Shown in pieces: positions 61,250-64,000 of a stretch of 64,000 nucleotides of DNA. Position numbers and translations under genes: made by a program. The stretch covers positions 1,118,001 to 1,182,000 of the forward strand of contig CM049316.1 in assembly GCA_026874595.1 (NCBI GenBank), given 5' to 3'. Position 1 is the first letter of the stretch. Every line of letters begins with the position of its first letter. Source of the stretch: Sipunculus nudus. Its lineage: Eukaryota; Annelida; Sipuncula; Golfingiida; Sipunculidae. The notes under the pieces are model-generated. The model did not search any database. It was not told the origin of the DNA and saw nothing but the letters and a program-made list of their open reading frames with translations.

Positions 61250-61730
61250 ACTAGCCTGCAGTACGAGGCGGGACTATTGATTTTGCTACGCCACCTGGGG
61301 ACCGTGACCGTGGGCTCTTGGTCCCCAAGCCCACAGAATGCCATGAACCACGCCATGAACTTTATTATTTAGGAAGAGGAGAGACTTTATGTTTTCTGGT
61401 GCCACATGGATTAATACAGGACTTCAGTTTTGTGTGTGCCCGAACTATGTGTTGATGACGGACTTCAGTTTCTCGTATACCGGATTCAGTTAAGTATTTC
61501 GTTGCAGTTCGTTATTTAGTGACTCAGTTTTTCTCCAGAGACTTGGTTATAAATAACGTTATGTATTGACTATTATGTTATTTTTTGTACGATTGTAAAT
61601 ATTGTTATATATGAATATAGCACTGTTTTTGCACCCATATTTTGGTTACGTATTCATTTGAAGAGAACGTGTCCGAGCATATGTGTTACAGTTCGGCCTG
61701 AGTTGTTTGGTGTGAAAAGGGACCGTAACA
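61250..61730 (+). mobile_element. Probable 5' LTR of a Ty3/Gypsy-type retrotransposon (left edge undefined)
   Basis: Gag begins at 61889. The sequence before it ends GGGACCGTAACA at 61730, an ACA end suitable for an LTR, and is followed two bases later by TGGCGACCGCGACGAGAC, a possible tRNA primer site. Only one LTR is in the window, so the left edge cannot be fixed by comparison. It must lie right of 61238 if the adjacent exon is intact. A hairpin (GGGCTCTTGG/CCAAGCCC) lies near 61314-61335. Confidence 0.5.
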
Positions 61731-61732
61731 TA

Positions 61733-61750
61733 ATGGCGACCGCGACGAGA
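61733..61750 (+). promoter_or_regulatory. Possible minus-strand primer binding site
   Basis: TGGCGACCGCGACGAGAC starts with TGG, complementary to a tRNA CCA end. The first seven bases fit the 3' end of tRNA-Ser(GCT), but the rest does not, so the primer tRNA is uncertain. Confidence 0.35.
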
Positions 61751-61888
61751 CCCTGTATTTCGTAATAACGGCTACATTTGGATGTAAAATTTCACAGTGG
61801 TCTCTATAACTTCTAGTTATTGAACTAGTATTTAACTACAATTGAACTCGTATATTTCTCAGACATGTTATCTTGATACTTTGCAAAT

Positions 61889-62695
61889 ATGGGTACGGAA
61901 TTTAAACCAAATGAAATTATACCACACTTAAGAGAAAATAGGAGCTTATTGTATACGTTAAAGAAAAATGAACTTGAAATTATTGCTCTACATTTAAATA
62001 TTGACATCATGGATGTATACACTGTAGAGGGTTTAAGAAATGTACTTAAGAAATCATTATATGGTGATGTAGATAGTAAAGAGGACCCTGATTTGGAGGA
62101 AAAACCTATTAAGGAACCTCTTGGGGCAACAGCTATTGACCCGATAGAACTAGAATTGAGAAAGTATGAACTTAAATTGAAATATGAAGCTCAAGCGGAA
62201 ACAGAAATCCGTAGATGTGCAATCGAAAGAGAAACAGAAATCCGTAGATGTGAAATCGAAAGAGAAACTCAAATTAAGTTGAAAGAATTAAAGTTACAAA
62301 ATCCTCAAAATCGTAAAGCACATGAGCCGTCTGAATTCCTATTCAGAAATTCGACAAAAGTACCTCCCTTCAATGAAAATGAAGTGGAGCGTTATTTTGA
62401 ACGGGTGGCCACTTTAATGGCTTGGCCTAAAGGCCAGTGGACCCTGTTGTTACAAAGCGTTCTGGTTGGTCGCGCATAGGACGTTAACACTGCGCTCACA
62501 GACGAACAATGCAGGGATTACGACACTGTAAAAGAGGTCATTCTGAGAGCCTATGAATTAGTCCCCGAAGCGTATCGCTTAAAATTTAGGAATGCCACAA
62601 AAAGAGAAAATCAAACTCATGTTGAATATGCTAGAGACAAAGAAAGTGCATTTAATAAATGGTGTCAGTCTATGAAAAATTGGTCAGGATTTTGA
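61889..62695 (+). pseudogene. gag: Broken gag of a Ty3/Gypsy-type retrotransposon
   Basis: The open frame from ATG 61889 runs 196 codons to an in-frame TAG at 62477-62479. The same frame stays open beyond it to a TGA at 62693-62695, and homologous-looking sequence continues in another frame from about 62685. The N-terminal part (about residues 1-65) is a small helical region. Residues 90-140 are a charged coiled coil with a repeated ETEIRRC-IERE motif. From about residue 150 a SCAN-like capsid region begins. Gag would package element RNA in cytoplasmic particles. One nonsense change and one frameshift make this copy unlikely to work unless recoded. The start follows a 140-base leader. Confidence 0.75.
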
Positions 62696-64000
62696 AAAAC
62701 TCAAACAACTAATTTTGATAGAAGAGTTCAAAAGGCATATCCGTAGTGACATTAAAATATTTTTGGATGAACATAAAGTAAGAAATGTAAACGAGGCTGG
62801 TGTCCTGGCAGATGAATTTGCATTGACGCACTGCCCCAGTTATACCAGTCACAGGAGGAGGTATGGTGAGAAAAGAGAGGGTAGCAAAAGCCCAAAACTG
62901 GGTTGGAGAAAGGGTAGTCCCTACTATCGGGGTCACTCCGGCTCAGGTAAACCACGGTCCGATCATGGTAAACCCCAGTATAAAAGTCAATCTGACTCTC
63001 CTGCTCAACATAAAGAGGGACAACCTAGGACTGGACCCAAATATTGTACATTCTGTGAGTTCAAGGGGCATACAGAATCTGAGTGTTATAGAAAAAGATA
63101 CGGTCAAAGTAAGCCTAAACCTAATGCATTAACTGTTACGCAGAGCATGAAACCGGTAACAATGCCCAGTAAACTAGAGACTAAAGGTGAAACACAAAGC
63201 CCTGTCCACGAGAGCTTTCAGCCCTTTGTGTCAGATGGCTTTGTTCAGTTAGAGGGTAACCATGCAAGAAAGGCCCGTGTTAAAATCTTAAGGGATACCG
63301 GGGCAACCCAAAGCCTCGTTTTGAAATCTGTTCTTCCCTTCTCTAAAGAGAGTTACGCGGGGTGTTCAGTTCTAATCCAGGGCGTTAATTCGGAATTTTT
63401 AGAAGTTCCATTACACAGAGTGAAACTAGATTCTGATTTAGTCTCTGAATTTGTAACTGTTGGAGTTTGTTCAAAGTTGCCAGTAGAGGGCGTTTCGCTC
63501 CTCCTAGGCAACGATTTAGCTGGTGACAGAGTGAAAATTGATCCCAGAATGACAAAATTGCCGAGCACTGATAGGGACACAGACCTGCTCCAGCAGGAGT
63601 TTCCGGGCGTATTTCCAGGCTGTGTAGTGACTCGAGCGATGAGTAAAAAGGCAAGTCTGAACCCAGAGAGTTCTGTACTTGACCTCTCGCAAACCTTTAT
63701 GGCCCATTCAAACGATGATGTCAGTGGCTTAAAGCCCGTTACGCGAGTAAATATTAAATCCCCCGCATGTGACCCAAGTGGCACACCCAGTCCAAAGGAC
63801 TCGACTACAAATGTAGTACAGGGCAAACAGACCCTGAATAGAAATCTCCAAAGGAGTACAAACGGCGTGAAATCGCCTGATCAAAATGGGCATGAACAGT
63901 TAAAGAAGGATAGGAGTGTAAAGAATGTAGAAGTTAGCATGAAAACTGATGATTTGATAGAAATGCAAAAGAAAGATCCTGATATTGCCTCCCTTAGAGA
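62685..64000 (+). CDS. Gag C-terminus and protease region of the Gypsy element (open to window edge)
   Basis: One frame (positions divisible by three) stays open from about 62685 to the window edge, about 438 codons. It first continues the SCAN-like region, with an acidic and hydrophobic helix ending near LADEFALTH (about 62820). A basic stretch rich in Gly, Ser and Arg follows, then a zinc knuckle of the C-x2-C-x4-H-x4-C form (63045-63086). An aspartic-protease active site in the sequence RDTGATQS lies at 63291-63314, with a later LLGNDLAG matching the flap/second-motif region of retropepsins. The last part is a linker towards reverse transcriptase, which lies outside the window. Minus-strand frames at 63353-63826 are shadows. 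Confidence 0.8.

Overview
This is eukaryotic, intron- and repeat-dominated DNA from an AT-rich animal genome. The repeat types point to a lophotrochozoan, most likely a bivalve mollusc. The strongest hint is the many non-autonomous, Helitron/Helentron-like elements with tandem-repeat cores, an architecture known from bivalves (pearl/HINE-type elements). Species assignment is inference. No bacterial genes, tRNA or rRNA genes or CRISPR arrays were found. Most long open frames here are by-products of minisatellites whose period is a multiple of three.

Genes: the only plausible host gene lies on the minus strand at the right. It has a 71-codon exon (61238-61026), a 30-nt microexon (54229-54200) and a 112-nt exon (50519-50408). 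All three join in phase 0 and have splice consensus sites. I do not recognise the protein. Its two visible introns are filled by minisatellites built from splice-site sequence: about 72 units of 67 bp, each with acceptor, 30-nt exon and GTGAGT donor, and about 50 units of 36 bp that copy the acceptor of the 112-nt exon. At the far right (about 61250-64000, plus strand, antisense to the exons) is the 5' part of a Ty3/Gypsy-type LTR retrotransposon with a broken gag, then zinc knuckle and protease. The window ends before reverse transcriptase.

Mobile DNA: 1-45 kb is a mosaic of dispersed elements that I call families A to F (labels local to this report). Family A has termini with GGGACCC and CTCAGCTGA at the 5' side and an AGCTCAG/CTGAGCT hairpin followed by A's at the 3' side. 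It carries two unrelated cores, a 340-bp tandem module and a G-tract module. Family B starts AAGGCCTACAGGCC and ends CACAGGTTCGCT-AAAA, with a 278-bp tandem core. Families C, D, E and F have other tandem cores. A and B are nested inside C, A and D, repeatedly at A-tracts. Two non-autonomous TA-duplicating DNA transposons lie at 52664-53924 and 58581-60586; the second interrupts the 67-bp array.

Minisatellites: at least nine arrays (units 34, 36, 40, 41, 44, 52, 67 and 72 bp and a 37/52-bp mix) occupy over a quarter of the window. Several have higher-order structure. A palindrome, GGTGGCGCCACC, recurs in the cores of otherwise unrelated element families.
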